Shown here: in pieces, positions 39,621 through 47,895 of the stretch
Numbering within the stretch: the first letter of the stretch is position 1
How the letters are laid out: every line of letters begins with the position of its first letter
Assembly: GCF_900289175.1 (NCBI RefSeq)
Contig: NZ_LT985747.1
Span: 2,135,912 to 2,199,911 of the forward strand
Length of the DNA: 64,000 nucleotides
Reading direction: 5' to 3'
Source of the DNA: Paenibacillus faecalis
GTDB taxonomy: Bacteria > Bacillota > Bacilli > Paenibacillales > Paenibacillaceae
The notes under the pieces: generated by a model
Database searches by the model: none
What the model was told of the DNA's origin: nothing
The model's input: the letters and a program-made list of their open reading frames with translations, nothing else
Made by a program: the position numbers and the translations under genes

Positions 39621-39742
39621 TCGGTTCTGGTTGATGTCCATACGCAAGACGGCACGGAAGTGTTAATTAAATTTGTAGGCGAAGCTTTTGTATATTTGGT
39701 TACTTCCTCATCCATATTAATGTGATACCTGTATAACTCTCC
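39621..39742 (+). other. Coding-like fragment after codA
   Basis: In the same frame as codA and directly after its stop, about 33 codons read DVHTQDGTEVLIKFVGEAFV and end at TGA (about 39720-39722). It has no start of its own. It may be the tail of a lost gene, or chance. Confidence 0.25.
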
Positions 39743-39816
39743 TTGACCGTAATATATATATTGTGTTAGATTCTTTCATATAATAGCTATGATTAATTTA
39801 TGGGAGGGATAAAGTA

Positions 39817-39954
39817 ATGACTACTTCTGAAATTGTAGATGTAAACGTGAACCTGTCATGTAAAGCGAAGTTTGACAAGGTTCACAAAATAAACAATTCA
39901 GATACCGGAACTTTATCCTTCTATGCATATATACAATTCGTGACTTATTTATAG
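39817..39954 (+). CDS. Short upstream ORF (45 residues), candidate regulatory leader peptide
   Basis: An ATG with an excellent ribosome site (GGGAGGG at 39802-39808) opens a 45-codon frame ending TAG at 39952-39954; the peptide begins MTTSEIVDVNVNLSCKAKFD. TATAAT at 39779-39784 may be the promoter -10. About 40 bases after the stop comes a strong terminator, and 26 bases later the Cfr-like gene. No promoter is seen between. This is the layout of ribosome-mediated attenuators, where a drug-stalled ribosome on the short ORF prevents terminator formation. TACCGG (39903-39908), inside the uORF, is complementary to CCGGTA (40008-40013) within the terminator, a candidate antiterminator contact. The peptide itself resembles nothing I know. 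Confidence 0.65.
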   Translation: MTTSEIVDVNVNLSCKAKFDKVHKINNSDTGTLSFYAYIQFVTYL

Positions 39955-39995
39955 TTAGTTTCTTATTTTTGTATAGGTATAGTTAGGTTAATGTA

Positions 39996-40031
39996 CGCAA
40001 AAAAGCACCGGTAAACTGGTGTTTTTTTGCG
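39996..40031 (+). terminator. Terminator in the leader of the Cfr-like gene
   Basis: CGCAAAAAAGCACC and GGTGTTTTTTTGCG pair around GGTAAACT, giving a long stem that includes the T tract. It lies only 26 bases before the Cfr-like start codon, so transcripts from upstream must read through it. Confidence 0.88.
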
Positions 40032-40057
40032 TTTTCTCCGTTTAAAGGGAGATAGAT

Positions 40058-41089
40058 ATGAAGCATTTATCTAAGTATGAGAAAATTCGTAAGATCTTAT
40101 CGGCTTTAAAACAACCTAATTATAGATATTCGCAAATAACAGAAGCAATCTTCAAGAACAAGATCGGAAATTTCGAAGCAATGAACAACTTGCCTAAGCA
40201 ATTACGAAATGAATTAATCAGAGAGCTTGGTAACAATGTGTTAAGCATCACACCAAAAATGGAGCAGAAGTCCAACCAAGTTAGCAAAATTCTGTTTGCC
40301 ATCCCTGGTGATGAATACATTGAGTCCGTAAGGTTAAGTTATAAAACTGGGTGGGAATCATATTGTATCTCTTCGCAGTGTGGTTGCGGATTTGGTTGTA
40401 CATTTTGCGCTACGGGAACACTCGGTTTGAAAAGGAATCTCACAACGGATGAAATAACAGATCAACTTCTTTACTTTATTTTGAATAACTACCCTTTGGA
40501 CAGTGTGTCCTTTATGGGGATGGGAGAGGCACTTGCAAACCCATATGTATTCGATGCATTTCATGTGCTGACGGATCCTAAACTTTTCGGTTTAGGTCAT
40601 CGAAGAATTACAGTTTCTACAATAGGTTTATTACCTGGAGTAAAAAAGTTGACGAAGGAGTTTCCACAGATCAATTTAACTTTCTCCCTTCATTCACCAT
40701 TTAATGATCAAAGAAGTGAGTTAATGCCAATTAACAATCATTTTCCATTAGAAGAAGTTTTGAGCGTATTGGATGAGCATATTAAACAAACGAAGCGAAA
40801 GGTCTACATTGCTTATATACTTCTAAGGGGAATAAACGATTCAACTAAACATGCTGAAGCCGTTGTTAATTTGTTGCGTGGAAGAGGGTCATGGGAACAT
40901 CTATATCATGTCAATCTTATCCCTTACAATTCCACTGATGCCACACCCCAAAGTTTTGTAGAGTCGGACCAGAACCGTATAAATACGTTCCTTAAAATCC
41001 TGAAGTCTAAGGGAATTCATGTCACCGTCAGAACCCAATTTGGATCGGACATCAACGCAGCATGCGGTCAACTATATGGATCAAAATAA
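40058..41089 (+). CDS. Cfr-like 23S rRNA (adenine-2503-C8) methyltransferase
   Basis: A 343-residue radical-SAM enzyme. The motif WESYCISSQCGCGFGCTFCATG is that of Cfr (RlmN has CVSSQVGC); cluster cysteines are 110, 114 and 117, and the second catalytic Cys is 336 in AACGQLYG, each two less than in Cfr. SFMGMGEALAN, STIGLLPGVKK, LTFSLHSPF and VYIAYILLRGINDS follow the Cfr order along the chain. Cfr adds a methyl at C8 of A2503 in the peptidyl transferase centre, giving resistance to phenicols, lincosamides, oxazolidinones, pleuromutilins and streptogramin A. Chromosomal relatives (Clb) are known in Bacillus and Brevibacillus, so this is probably an intrinsic gene. Ribosome site AAAGGGAG precedes ATG. 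Regulated probably by the upstream uORF-terminator leader. Confidence 0.9.
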   Translation: MKHLSKYEKIRKILSALKQPNYRYSQITEAIFKNKIGNFEAMNNLPKQLRNELIRELGNNVLSITPKMEQKSNQVSKILFAIPGDEYIESVRLSYKTGWESYCISSQCGCGFGCTFCATGTLGLKRNLTTDEITDQLLYFILNNYPLDSVSFMGMGEALANPYVFDAFHVLTDPKLFGLGHRRITVSTIGLLPGVKKLTKEFPQINLTFSLHSPFNDQRSELMPINNHFPLEEVLSVLDEHIKQTKRKVYIAYILLRGINDSTKHAEAVVNLLRGRGSWEHLYHVNLIPYNSTDATPQSFVESDQNRINTFLKILKSKGIHVTVRTQFGSDINAACGQLYGSK

Positions 41090-41130
41090 GGTTTGCTGCT
41101 TGAACAATAATTTTCAAGGAGTAAGTCGAA

Positions 41131-41394
41131 GTGAGATATATTAATGCTTCTGACGTCTTGCCCGAGGAACTAGTTGAAAAATTGCAGGAATTTGTCCAAG
41201 GGAAATACCTCTATATTCCAGCAAAAAAAAATGAATATAAAGTCTGGGGTGAGCTGTCTGGCGCACGAAAAGAGATTAACAAAAGAAATGATGCTATTCT
41301 GCACGCATATTTATCTGGCGCTTCAGTCGAGGAACTTTCAGAATCATTCTTTTTATCAACCTATGCTATCAGAAAAATAATATATCAGAAATAA
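41131..41394 (+). CDS. CD3324 family protein (small HTH protein)
   Basis: An 87-residue protein: INASDVLPEELVEKLQEFVQGKYLYIPAK, then a C-terminal helix-turn-helix-like VEELSESFFLSTYAIRKII. This pattern is that of the CD3324 family, related to Mor/C-type activators and widespread in Firmicutes. It may bind DNA, but no target is known. It begins 41 bases after the Cfr-like gene with a GTG start at 41131 (AAGGAG upstream), and a terminator follows, so it may share the drug-responsive transcript. Confidence 0.82.
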   Translation: MRYINASDVLPEELVEKLQEFVQGKYLYIPAKKNEYKVWGELSGARKEINKRNDAILHAYLSGASVEELSESFFLSTYAIRKIIYQK

Positions 41395-41406
41395 AAACCT
41401 ACTTTT

Positions 41407-41454
41407 CCCTTCAAGTGTGCTAAAATCGAGCACTATTACTTGAAGGGATTTTTA
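41407..41454 (+). terminator. Rho-independent terminator
   Basis: CCCTTCAAGT (41408-41417) and ACTTGAAGGG (41438-41447) form perfect arms with an inner GTGCT/AGCAC pair, followed by ATTTTTATT. Confidence 0.9.
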
Positions 41455-41781
41455 TTATGCAAAAAAGAAATCCGAAACTCAGGTCAGCCACTTATATGTT
41501 ATGAAGCAATAGTTTTAAGTTTAACTAATATAAAATACTACAGCATCGTTTTGTATATAGATCATGAATTTTCAATCTGTTATCGTGTAGATGTAAGGGA
41601 ACCATTGGGTAAAACCATTTAAATTTGCACCAGGAGGGGGTCGAAGTGATGGATGTTATCGTAAATACTTCGATTGCAATATAAGTGAGTAGAAAGAAAA
41701 AGTTGATTTTCTAAATCTAATAAAACAACTGATTATCATTATTTTTGCTCACTTTTATACGTTTCATAATAAAATCCAATT
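41455..41781. other. Gap before the L4 remnant
   Basis: AT-rich. A 60-codon frame at 41440-41622 overlaps the terminator and is not convincing. TTGCTC-16 bases-TAATAA near 41742-41769 could be a weak promoter. Confidence 0.35.
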
Positions 41782-42129
41782 ATTTATGATGATAATCAGG
41801 AGGGTAAGATCACGGGTGAAATGGAACTTGAAGAATCCATCTTCGGTATTGTACCCAACGAATCGGTGCTGCATGAAGCTGTTGTTAACCATCTTGCGAA
41901 CAAGCGTAGTGGGACACACTCGACTTTAACTCGTGGCGAAGTTAGAGGTGGAGATAGAAAACCTTATAAACAAAATAAAATTGATAGATCTAGAGCGGGT
42001 TCAATTCGTATGCCGCACTGGCGTCACGGAGGTATTGCGTTCGGGCCTAAACCTCGTGACTATCGTTATAAATCAATAAAAAGGTTAAACGTCTTGCAAT
42101 CAAATCCACGTTTGTTAGATAAGGCATAG
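41782..42129 (+). pseudogene. Degenerate second copy of ribosomal protein L4 (rplD-like)
   Basis: The frame with ATG 41821 encodes 102 residues that match the N-terminal half of L4: [38 protein letters not shown] and [18 protein letters not shown]. In-frame codons upstream ([12 protein letters not shown]) also match L4, but no start codon stands in front. Near 42086 an A is missing from an A-run: the other frame continues KVKRLAIKS, true L4 sequence, and stops soon after. So the copy lacks its start, is frameshifted, and lacks its C-terminal half. The tunnel-loop motif KGTGRAR of normal L4 reads NKIDRSR. It is therefore a divergent paralogue, now broken, and not the ribosomal operon gene. Confidence 0.8.
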
Positions 42130-42218
42130 GTAAAGAAGATAAGGAATACACGCAATCTTCGGGAAGGGTTTTAAAGCGGGTTTTTAAACAATGCATAGAT
42201 TCATTAGGATTACACAAA

Positions 42219-42248
42219 AAACGCATGGTCTGCGACTATGCGTTTCTT
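42219..42248. terminator. Stem-loop between convergent genes
   Basis: AAACGCAT and ATGCGTTT form an 8-bp stem around an 11-base loop, with a TTCTT tail on the plus strand and an A-rich left side that serves the minus strand. Confidence 0.7.
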
Positions 42249-42376
42249 ATGTTCTGGCGTCCTATATTTTATACCCAAGGAAAAAACTGACTGAACTCAT
42301 ATTACGAAGGAGTACGATAGTTCAATTCTTGGATTGCACGTAGCGTCAAACAGGGAAGACGCCGTACAGTCGCACC

Positions 42377-43462
42377 TTACCCTTGGCCGAATGTAAGCTC
42401 CTTCACTTTGTTTTTATCCAATCGTTTGATTACTTCGGTGATCAGCTTCACGGCATTTTCGAAATCCTCGCGGTGGAGAATCGCCGCATGCGTGTGAATA
42501 TATCGCGTTGCAATCGAGATCGCAAGCGACGGTACGCCACCGGCTGTCACGTGAATGGCGCCTGCATCGGTGCCGCCTCCTGCAACATAGTCGAATTGAT
42601 AAGGAATGCCGAGCTCATCCGCTGTGTCAGTAACGAAGTTGCGCAGACGGCGGTGTGAAATCATGGATCCGTCATAAATGAGAATTTGCGGGCCTTTGCC
42701 CATTTTGGCCAAGGCTTCTTTCTCGCTTACACCCGGCGTATCGCCAGCGATTCCTACGTCAACCGAGAAACCAATATCCGGTTGAATAACATTTGCGGCC
42801 GTTTTCGCTCCGCGCAACCCGACTTCCTCTTGAACAGTGCCAACGCCGTAAACGGTATTCGGATGCTCGACGTCTTTCAATTGCTTCAGCACATCGATCG
42901 CTATGGCACAGCCGATGCGGTTGTCCCATGCTTTGGCCATCAGCATTTTTTCATTTTTCAACACGGTAAATTCGCAAACCGGTACGATGGAATCGCCCGG
43001 GCGAACGCCGAACTCCGTAGCTTGCTCTTTGCTTTCTGCGCCAATATCGATAAACATCTCTTTTTTGTCAACAGGATTTTTGCGAGCTTCGGGCGATAAA
43101 ATATGCGGTGGTTTCGAGCCAATCACGCCGGGAATGTTCCCCTTTCGCGTCATGACGGTCACACGCTGCGCCAGCATTACTTGCTCCCACCAGCCGCCGA
43201 GCGGTTGAAAGTATAAGAAGCCTTTGTCGTCGATCCGCGTCACCATGAAACCGATTTCATCTAAATGTCCGGCTACCATAATTTTAGGTCCGTCCGGGGC
43301 CGTACCCGTTTTTTTGGCGATCAAGCTGCCGAGATGATCAACCGTTACCTCGTCAGCGTAAGGAGCAATGTGCTCCCGCATAACGTCACGCACTTCGTCT
43401 TCGTGACCGGGTACGCCGTTGGCGTCGGTTAGAGCTTTTAACATTTGCAAAGTAGAGTCCAA
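42377..43462 (-). CDS. M42 family metallo-aminopeptidase
   Basis: A 361-residue dinuclear zinc peptidase. The start is TTG 43462, eight bases after GGAGGAG; an ATG 11 codons upstream would place that site inside the gene. [31 protein letters not shown] (first metal His and Asp), [12 protein letters not shown] (bridging Asp), [12 protein letters not shown] (catalytic Glu pair), [13 protein letters not shown] and [14 protein letters not shown] (last His) are all present. M42 enzymes form tetrahedral dodecamers that trim peptides; Bacilli have glutamyl-aminopeptidase-like and FrvX-like members, sometimes labelled endoglucanase wrongly. Confidence 0.92.
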   Translation of the reverse strand: MDSTLQMLKALTDANGVPGHEDEVRDVMREHIAPYADEVTVDHLGSLIAKKTGTAPDGPKIMVAGHLDEIGFMVTRIDDKGFLYFQPLGGWWEQVMLAQRVTVMTRKGNIPGVIGSKPPHILSPEARKNPVDKKEMFIDIGAESKEQATEFGVRPGDSIVPVCEFTVLKNEKMLMAKAWDNRIGCAIAIDVLKQLKDVEHPNTVYGVGTVQEEVGLRGAKTAANVIQPDIGFSVDVGIAGDTPGVSEKEALAKMGKGPQILIYDGSMISHRRLRNFVTDTADELGIPYQFDYVAGGGTDAGAIHVTAGGVPSLAISIATRYIHTHAAILHREDFENAVKLITEVIKRLDKNKVKELTFGQG

Positions 43463-43699
43463 GGATGTTCCTCCTCCATTTTTAATGCCTACCAATTTAT
43501 TATATATGACTCTACAGATCTAGTCATTAACTGGAAAGCGGTTACTTTATTAGTTGCTCACAGTTTTTATTTGCTCTTTTGTCTTGGCATAAACGACTAA
43601 AAGAAAAATATGAGCTTGCCCATATCCCTGTGGTATATCGATTCCATATAAAGAGACTGGAGAAGTATCTGTCCTCTTTGAAAGACGAATTGATATCGA

Positions 43700-45007
43700 T
43701 CAAGATTGAAATATTCCTTCCAAATATTTGTTCAGAAAAGTGCCTTTGGGATCAAGCTCTTTCCTGAATCTGTTGAAGTCTTCCCATTTAGGATATCTTT
43801 CCGCTAGTTGTTTTGCTTTGAGGGTATGTAACTTGCCCCAGTGCGGGCGGCCGTCGTATTTAAGAAAAATCTTCTCTAATTCGGAAAAGTATTCATGATA
43901 CGGCATTCCCTTGTACATATGGGCGGCGATGTATGCCGAATCACGACCATAAGCTGGACTTAGCCACATATCATCCCCTTTAACATAACGACACTCGAGC
44001 GGGAAATGAACTGAAAATTGATTCTTGTTAATGCAGGCACGGACTTCTTCAAGCGCTGCCTGCATATGCTGAGCGGGAATATTGTATTCCATTTCATGGA
44101 ATCTGACGTGCCTCGGCGTTGCGAACATGCTATGGCTGTGACCTACTTGCTTCATTACAGGAGCTAATCTTGCAGATACCCGGCTGACAGATCGAGAGAA
44201 TTTAGGGATTATTCGGCTCACCTCGGACATTAACTTGAAGGCGCCGTTCTCTAATACAATTTTATTAAAATGGTTCCAAAAGCTGCTTTTATCAGGCAAC
44301 TCTTCTGTTTGATTCATTAATTTTATTTGTGTATGGTCGCTATAAGGGAATATATAAAATTCAAAATGGCGGTTATTTTGGCATAAGGTGTCCAATTGGT
44401 TCAAGCAGTCCGCAAAATTCATTCGCTTACTTACAAAGTGCATGTTCCAAGCGGGAACTACACGTAGTCTCAGTTGCGCAATAACACCAAGTACACCGAG
44501 CGATACTTGCATGGCCTTAAACAATTCAGGATTATGATTTGCATCACATTCGATAATTGAACCGTCAGCAGCGACAGCATTGATTCCTGCAACTTGTGTA
44601 GCGATGCTTCCAAAGTTAATGCCTGTACCATGCGTACCTGTGCTTGCTGCTCCAGCAATCGATTGGAAATTGATATCACCCAAGTTTTCCTGAGCGTATC
44701 CAAGTGAATGCAAGGATTCTCCAAGCAGCTTTAATTTCGTTCCAGCCCATACGTGAGCTATTGAATTGTCCTTATCAATATGCTGGATGCCTTGCATGTC
44801 ATCAAGTGAAATCAAGGTGCTGTCTGTAGGTATGAGCGCTGTGAAGGAATGCCCAGATCCAACGATTCGCACCTTTCTGTCTTGCTTGTTGCTCTGTCTT
44901 ACAACATTCGAAATTTCATCAATATTAGCTGGATATACGATTCGTTCCGGTGTGCTGACTGAACTGCCTGACCAATTGCTCCATACCTTGCCGCTTACTT
45001 GTCTCAT
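43700..45007 (-). CDS. FAD-linked D-arabinono-1,4-lactone/L-gulonolactone oxidase-like protein
   Basis: A 435-residue flavoprotein of the VAO family. The FAD domain (about 10-185) shows ERIVYPANIDEISNVVRQ, VRIVGSGHSFTALIPTDSTLISLDDM and SIAGAASTGTHGTGINFGSIATQVAG; the ALO-type C-terminal domain ends GRPHWGKLHTLKAKQLAERYPKW and LDPKGTFLNKYLEGIF. The family oxidises aldonolactones or alditols with oxygen. ATG 45007 overlaps the stop of the upstream gene by four bases (ATGA), so I choose it over further upstream codons in frame. The two genes form an operon; such pairing is common in Bacillales, but the pathway is not known to me. Confidence 0.9.
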   Translation of the reverse strand: MRQVSGKVWSNWSGSSVSTPERIVYPANIDEISNVVRQSNKQDRKVRIVGSGHSFTALIPTDSTLISLDDMQGIQHIDKDNSIAHVWAGTKLKLLGESLHSLGYAQENLGDINFQSIAGAASTGTHGTGINFGSIATQVAGINAVAADGSIIECDANHNPELFKAMQVSLGVLGVIAQLRLRVVPAWNMHFVSKRMNFADCLNQLDTLCQNNRHFEFYIFPYSDHTQIKLMNQTEELPDKSSFWNHFNKIVLENGAFKLMSEVSRIIPKFSRSVSRVSARLAPVMKQVGHSHSMFATPRHVRFHEMEYNIPAQHMQAALEEVRACINKNQFSVHFPLECRYVKGDDMWLSPAYGRDSAYIAAHMYKGMPYHEYFSELEKIFLKYDGRPHWGKLHTLKAKQLAERYPKWEDFNRFRKELDPKGTFLNKYLEGIFQS

Positions 45008-46197
45008 AGAAAGCATCGCCCTTCCCCACGATAGGTTGACATCGTTTGAATTACCTTGCCTTGTGAAAGGATATGCAGCACTGTAAATCTCTCGCACAAC
45101 TCACCAGCTTTACTGTGGCGCATGAATATTGGATCTCCGTGCTGCAGCTTTTCAGAGCCGTGATAGAGTATAGGTGTTTGTACTTCGCCCGCACCTTCCA
45201 TCGGCATTAGCTTGGAACCTTCCGGCAAGTAGGGTTTTGGCTGCTTATCGAGGGCGATTGAACCAGAGGCTGTATAGCCGCCGCCTAGGCATGTATAGAT
45301 ATTTGCTTTCGGCCTACGAACAATTTCAATTGCATAGCCTGCTGCAGGCTGGAATCTATAATTTTCATAATAGTCAAATAATGAAGGCGAGTAAAAGGCC
45401 GATCCTACAGATACCTCAGTTACAACTTCTTCTGTACAGGTCGAGCTTAGACTGCCGCTTCCCCCGCCATTTACGATTCTAGGAACAATACCCTTTGCAT
45501 GTAGGGCATGTATCAATTCTGCACGGATCGCAGTTAATTGCCTGATTGATTTGCGTTTGAGATATCGGACAAGCTGATTCCGCAGCTTCGTACTGGGATT
45601 TGCATCGCCAACCCCTGCAATTTGAGCTTCATATCCCATAATGCCATCAAGTGTTACATGTGACGAACTGGCTATACGTTCTGCGAGACGTATCCCATCT
45701 GTAACTGTACGAACAGGTGAGCGCCACACACCAAAATGTAATCCCATAAAATCCATGGATAAATCGAGATCGATACATAGAGGAAGTTTGCAGCCTGCTT
45801 GCTTGGCAATTCGTTCGATGTGATCCACGTGCTCTATGGAATCAACCATTAAAGTAATTGGGTTGCCTTCACCCACCTTACGGGCAATATTCGTAATTGC
45901 TTCAGTATCCCATATGGGATAGCCGAGTAATAAATCTTGAAAGCCATTTTCAGTTAAATAGATCGCCTCAGTTGCCGTATAACACATAACGCCAATAAAT
46001 TTGGGATCAAAATCTAATATTCTTCTTAGAACTTCGCGGGAGCGAATCGATTTGCTTGCAACTCGAATTTGCTTAGAGCCTGAGAGCGTTAAGACATGCC
46101 GAATATTCTGCTCAAGCAAATCAAGATCAAGGAAAGCGAATGGCTTTGGAATCCCTTCAAAGGCATTTCTGTAATCGGCATACCTGGACATGATCAT
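45004..46197 (-). CDS. PLP enzyme of the D-threonine aldolase/alanine racemase-N fold (amino acid deaminase/aldolase)
   Basis: A 397-residue protein. KPFAFLDLDLLEQNIRHVL and IRVASKSIRSREVLRRIL form the PLP-binding start, with Lys in VASKSIRS as the Schiff base; YEAQIAGVGDANP, IVNGGGSGSLSSTC (cofactor phosphate) and TCLGGGYTASGS belong to the DSD1-like C-terminal region. Relatives cleave beta-hydroxy-D-amino acids or deaminate D-serine. GGAGG is five bases before ATG 46197. It is translationally coupled to the flavin oxidase gene, so the keto or aldehyde product may feed it, but this is inference. Confidence 0.88.
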   Translation of the reverse strand: MIMSRYADYRNAFEGIPKPFAFLDLDLLEQNIRHVLTLSGSKQIRVASKSIRSREVLRRILDFDPKFIGVMCYTATEAIYLTENGFQDLLLGYPIWDTEAITNIARKVGEGNPITLMVDSIEHVDHIERIAKQAGCKLPLCIDLDLSMDFMGLHFGVWRSPVRTVTDGIRLAERIASSSHVTLDGIMGYEAQIAGVGDANPSTKLRNQLVRYLKRKSIRQLTAIRAELIHALHAKGIVPRIVNGGGSGSLSSTCTEEVVTEVSVGSAFYSPSLFDYYENYRFQPAAGYAIEIVRRPKANIYTCLGGGYTASGSIALDKQPKPYLPEGSKLMPMEGAGEVQTPILYHGSEKLQHGDPIFMRHSKAGELCERFTVLHILSQGKVIQTMSTYRGEGRCFL

Positions 46198-46503
46198 TTA
46201 CACCTCCGTAGAATGAAAGCAGTAATCGCTTTGCTTTCTGGTATTTTATCATTCAAATCTATAACAGAAAGGAACAGACGAATATCTAGTTTACCGTTAG
46301 GCAAGCTTTTTGCAAACGGTAGCCAATAAACGAGGAAACGGCGAAGTAGCCAATACCATGGTGTCATCTTTTTTTCATTCAGAAATTTAATATATTCGCA
46401 TATTATCTTTATTTCGATATGTAGTTAAAATATTACTTTTTAATCTGACCATGACATATTTTTTCTCAACTGACACTCCATAACAAGAAGGGAGGTGTAT
46501 ATA
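46198..46503. other. Divergent intergenic region
   Basis: Holds the promoter side of the PLP-enzyme operon. TACCGTT (46293-46299) and AACGGTA (about 46315-46321) form a hairpin with inner GCAAG/CTTTTTGC. No other signal identified. Confidence 0.4.
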
Positions 46504-46617
46504 ATGAAAAAAGTAGTATTGATCTTATTAATAACGTGCTTTTCTTTCTCTACTAACGCAAAATGCATAGAGATGAAAACGGCCAAGCGTATTATTTCAA
46601 TCGTTTGGCCGTTTTAG
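46504..46617 (+). CDS. Putative 37-residue secreted or membrane peptide
   Basis: ATG with an ideal GGGAGGTG site opens a 37-codon frame. It begins MKKVVLILLITCFSFSTNA, a good signal-peptide core, then a short tail KCIEMKTAKRIISIVWPF. The tail codons coincide with a perfect stem (AACGGCCAAGCG/CGTTTGGCCGTT) that can act as a terminator, so the 3' end may be a gene truncated at its terminator or a real tiny peptide. No family recognised. Confidence 0.4.
   Translation: MKKVVLILLITCFSFSTNAKCIEMKTAKRIISIVWPF
46579..46616 (+). terminator. Terminator overlapping the small ORF's 3' end
   Basis: AAAACGGCCAAGCG and CGTTTGGCCGTTTT pair (one G-T) around a 12-base loop; the T tract is the end of the stem. 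It lies inside the short peptide frame. Confidence 0.75.
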
Positions 46618-47088
46618 TATTTAAGTAAAATAGCCCTGTCCATTGGAATAGAACCCGAGATTTTGCGATTCACTAAAATAGCCAATTGCTACTAAAGAGA
46701 TGAGGGATTGGCTCTGCGGAGGAAGTAAATATGTCAGAGTGGACGAAAGGTATAGTTGATTTGCATACAACAGATATTTCAGGTTCGAAATTTCAAAATT
46801 CGGTGAAATAGAAAGTATGTTAACGACCACAAAGGGCTGTTCGAAAAAGAGCATCTTTTTGTCATCGGTGTCACGTCCGCTGACGGACTCGGGGCCGCAT
46901 CAGCTCGCTTCCGGATTCACTGCCCACAGGTAAGCGGTCTGAGTACAGTGAATTCTATCCTTCCATTGAAACACCCGGTGTTGGTGCGGGTGAGCAGGGA
47001 AGGGCGGTTGACGCAGGGGACGAGCTGTCAGAGAGACGTTATCTTCTTTCGTGAATAACAATCGCAACCAACTGAAGCATAGTGGATA
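46618..47088. other. Unexplained gap with a GC-rich block
   Basis: The first part is AT-rich with a minus frame (46621-46854, 77 codons) of no clear meaning. Bases about 46870-47040 are markedly GC-richer than the surroundings and contain no supported coding frame or known RNA motif. Confidence 0.3.
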
Positions 47089-47895
47089 CTATAGCTTTCT
47101 TGCTTTGACTACCAAAGTTACAGGAAGCATCTTGGCTTTTTTTGCAAAATCGCTGTTATCGTCCCGCAAAATTTCATCATCAGATTGCTCAATCATTTGC
47201 TCGATTACAAATCCCGCTTTTGAGAGCGCATTCACATAGGTTGATAGTTTACGATCCGATAAGGTTAGCGTACCTTCATCAAGAGATACCGAATACCAAG
47301 ATTCATCGAAATAACATTTTTCAAAAGCAAGCCTATCATTTTCTGCAACAACACATTTGTGTATAGGGTGAGACCAACTGAAAATAAATACGCCGTCTTT
47401 TTTAAGGTAAGAAGCGATCCGGCAAAAAGTACCCTCAAGGTCAGTGGTCCAACCTATGGCATAAATTGAATAAACAAAGTCAAAATAATCCACGGGTATG
47501 CCACATTCTTCTTCCATAGGAGAACAGATCAATTTTGCTGAAATACCGCATGCCTTCAAATGTTGCGCTGCCTTTTCAATTTGCTTTTCCGATATATCCA
47601 CAGCCCATAGTTCAGATGCTTTGCGTTCCCACTGATATTGCAAGGATTGACCGTTTCCACAACCGATCTCCAGCATCTTTTTCCCTGAGACATCGCCAAA
47701 AAGCTGACATTTTTCTTCTGAGACAAACGCTCCATAGAAAGGAAGCACGATTGCTCCTAAGAAGTCATTTCCTTGCGTATCCCAATAGAAACTGTTTGTT
47801 TTATAAATGGAATTCTTGTCCATATCAACTGAGGTAGCGCAACCAACCTCGCCAGAGCCTATAATGTTTGGTTTATAAACAGAATTTTTATCCAT
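47089..47895 (-). CDS. Class I SAM-dependent methyltransferase with duplicated N-terminus
   Basis: A 268-residue methyltransferase: motif I is KMLEIGCGNGQSLQYQW, the acidic strand AVDISEKQIEKAAQHL, motif IV DYFDFVYSIYAIGWTTD and LKKDGVFIFSWSHPI. It resembles general small-molecule methyltransferases; substrate unknown. The first 24 residues seem to be a copy of the true start: MDKNSVYKPN at 1 and MDKNSIYKTN at 25. Only the first ATG has a good ribosome site (GGGGGGAT). The gene is monocistronic and convergent with nothing recognisable. Confidence 0.85.
   Translation of the reverse strand: MDKNSVYKPNIIGSGEVGCATSVDMDKNSIYKTNSFYWDTQGNDFLGAIVLPFYGAFVSEEKCQLFGDVSGKKMLEIGCGNGQSLQYQWERKASELWAVDISEKQIEKAAQHLKACGISAKLICSPMEEECGIPVDYFDFVYSIYAIGWTTDLEGTFCRIASYLKKDGVFIFSWSHPIHKCVVAENDRLAFEKCYFDESWYSVSLDEGTLTLSDRKLSTYVNALSKAGFVIEQMIEQSDDEILRDDNSDFAKKAKMLPVTLVVKARKL

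Noticed and set aside
41440..41622. 60-codon plus frame after the CD3324-family gene
   Set aside because: Begins inside a terminator hairpin and has no ribosome site or recognisable content.
41730..41815. Fur/Zur-box-like TGATTATCATTA and TGATGATAATCA before the L4 copy, suggesting a metal-starvation ribosomal paralogue
   Set aside because: The second element is explained as L4 coding sequence (YDDNQ), L4 binds no zinc, and the gene has no start and is frameshifted.
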